A stretch of 64,000 nucleotides of DNA. Origin: Apostichopus japonicus (Eukaryota; Echinodermata; Holothuroidea; Aspidochirotida; Stichopodidae). The notes beneath the pieces were generated by a model. It was not told where the DNA came from. It saw nothing but the letters and a program-made list of their open reading frames with translations, and ran no database searches. Numbering within the stretch: position 1 is the stretch's first letter; each line of letters begins with the position of its first letter. The DNA lies in NCBI RefSeq assembly GCF_037975245.1, contig NC_092582.1, positions 13,514,077 through 13,578,076 of the forward strand, in the 5' to 3' direction. The translations under genes were made by a program, and so were the position numbers. Positions 63,201 to 64,000 of this stretch are shown here, one piece after another.

Positions 63201-63982
63201 TGGAAGAATATTCCTACCTGACACGTGCCGCCGTTAAGACAAGGATTGCTACTGCACTGTCCAAGCCGGTTGGAAATGTTGGTCCTCTTACCCTAGATGT
63301 GGAGTCGAAAGAAGAACGATTATTGAAATACGATATAAAGGTGAACATACTTTTCTTAGACTATAATATATAAAGTAAATGTAACATGATATTGTCGCAG
63401 ATACTCAAGCAATTCCGACATTCTCCAAAAGGCTTATGAAAGGTAAAGGGTTTAACCTTGAACGTTTTTTCTTATCCTTGGTTATTTTCGTAAATTAACA
63501 ATTCTGGATTAGCGCCCACGCACGGCAGCGCCAACCTGCGGGTTATGTGTTTCCATTTTGGGCTCGGCGATTGTAACCATTGCCGGGGATTACGGAGGTC
63601 AAGGGAGATGATGTACCCCGTCATTGTCAGGATTCACGACATAAACGTCATTTCTTTTATAACTTTGAAGTATATAAGATTATCTATACTCATTGTTGAC
63701 TTCAAGGACGACGCTCTCTTGTAAATGAAATATTCCTCCGGGTATTGGTCAATATGGAGGGAAAAAACTAAAAGTGCACAGAAACGGTGGTTGATTGTGT
63801 TTATAATGTACCTGTTTCCGGAGTTGTCTTTGTCTCTGTCTCTCTATTCTTTCCTCTCTTTTATCCTGGTGGTTTACAAGGTCGGGTGAATCATCAAGAC
63901 TCTGCTGGTCAAGGGCCCTGGTACCACCTACGATGTGGACATGAACCAAAAAAGCAGAGAAAGAAAGCAAAATTAAAATCAT
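58527..63982 (-). CDS. Large EGF-repeat protein (Notch/crumbs/fibropellin-like), four exons, 3' end not found
   Basis: Spliced gene assembled from four exons: 63982-63812, 63292-63218, 62724-60678 and 60242-58527. Exons total 4009 nt, about 1336 residues plus one base. Order: cleavable signal peptide, basic linker, then EGF-like modules 1-32 complete and module 33 lacking its last cysteine. All introns are GT-AG (519, 493 and 435 bp) and phases agree (0, 0, 1), which strongly supports the joins. Most modules start with a D/N-hydrophobic-D/N-E-C motif and carry the C-x-D/N-x4-F/Y-x-C pattern of calcium-binding EGF domains, so a rod-like secreted or cell-surface protein is expected. No laminin-G, LNR, CUB, avidin or transmembrane segment is seen, so the exact family is undecided. 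The final exon ends in phase 1 at a good donor, so the gene must continue to lower coordinates. The N-terminal modules do not look like the start of Notch, so I do not call it Notch. Confidence 0.93.
60678..62724 (-). CDS. Exon 3 of EGF-repeat gene: rest of EGF 1 through most of EGF 18
   Basis: A 2047-nt uninterrupted exon. The acceptor has a long pyrimidine tract ending CTTCACAG|AATTACC and the donor is TCTG|GTGAGT (phase 1). It encodes the second half of EGF 1, EGF 2 with a proline-rich lead-in (IPVPPDPC), then EGF 3-17 and EGF 18 up to its sixth cysteine. Modules are about 38 residues. EGF 4 and EGF 7 carry longer first loops (SPEGIPK and GKGGVEK between the first two cysteines). The frame extends unbroken upstream of the first in-exon methionine (62478), and the residues there form EGF 2 and 3, so the exon clearly begins at 62724 rather than at that methionine. 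Confidence 0.96.
63218..63292 (-). CDS. Exon 2 of EGF-repeat gene: linker and first half of EGF 1
   Basis: A 75-nt exon encoding GKRTNISNRLGQ and then C-SSNP-C-LNGGT-C-Q, the first three cysteines of EGF module 1. The acceptor (ACATCTAG|GG) and donor (CAG|GTAGGA) are both acceptable, and phases 0/0 join exon 1 to exon 3 in frame. Splicing to exon 3 produces a complete six-cysteine EGF domain, which is the main argument that the exon is real. The linker has an N-glycosylation sequon (NIS) and a Lys-Arg pair made next to the splice join. Confidence 0.85.
63812..63982 (-). CDS. Exon 1 of EGF-repeat gene: signal peptide and charged linker
   Basis: Encodes 57 residues beginning MILILLSFSAFLVHVHIVGG, a hydrophobic core typical of a signal peptide with likely cleavage after GGTRA. 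It is followed by an acidic stretch (DQQSLDDSPD) and then a very basic one (KREERIERQRQRQLRKQ). The donor reads CAG|GTACAT and the exon ends in phase 0, matching the next exon. The methionine at 63982 is chosen because it starts the signal peptide. The frame stays open to the window edge (18 nt upstream), so a slightly longer N-terminus cannot be excluded. The promoter and most of the 5' UTR lie outside the window. Confidence 0.85.
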
Positions 63983-64000
63983 AGAGTGGTGATAAAAATA

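Noticed and set aside
58527-63982. Naming the EGF gene Notch
   Set aside because: The N-terminal modules do not resemble the first modules of Notch, and no LNR, transmembrane or ankyrin part is visible in the window.

Overview
This is a eukaryotic, gene-poor and AT-rich window from a metazoan, most likely a marine deuterostome. Within that group an echinoderm is my best guess. The reasons are GT-AG introns, a very large EGF-repeat protein of the fibropellin/Notch/crumbs style, many short hAT-like DNA elements with G/C-tract hairpins, tRNA-derived SINEs and a high density of GGCCTA-type motifs. The species assignment is inference only.

Coding content is small. The one strong gene lies on the minus strand at the right end (63982 down to 58527). 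It has a signal-peptide exon, a short linker exon and two giant exons of about 2.0 and 1.7 kb. Together they encode 32 complete EGF-like modules and most of a 33rd, and the reading frame stays in phase across three introns. The gene continues out of the supported region after 58527, and I could not find its next exon. A second, unidentified gene is represented by its probable last exon on the plus strand (34603-34965), with a polar coiled-coil-like tail and a codon composition unlike the surrounding DNA. A very short possible first exon (MSRRKK followed by a splice donor) lies at 10458-10475.

The rest (1-34600 and 35000-58500) is intronic or intergenic and dominated by mobile and tandem DNA. 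There are five hAT-like non-autonomous elements: 4339-4564, 5870-7201 with a second element nested at 6226-7065, 25753-26647, and 46896-47251. Three have exact 8-bp target duplications, one has an exact 5-bp duplication, and the nested one has only an imperfect match. A PIF/Harbinger-type element at 38365-39593 has 28-bp terminal repeats, a TAA duplication and a frameshifted fossil of the transposase N-terminus. Other elements are an inverted-repeat element at 12492-12946, two tRNA-headed SINEs and one 5'-truncated SINE copy. Tandem arrays include a 113-bp satellite (about 40270-41000), a 40-bp minisatellite (about 43255-43722), and an alternating A/B array of about 87-bp units inside the 25.7-kb element.

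The most unusual structure is the 25753-26647 element. It combines hAT-like ends, a perfect 20-bp G7-CTGCAG-C7 palindrome, seven alternating tandem units and a long near-perfect palindrome with CG-rich base segments. No bacterial genes, CRISPR array, rRNA or intact viral gene is visible.
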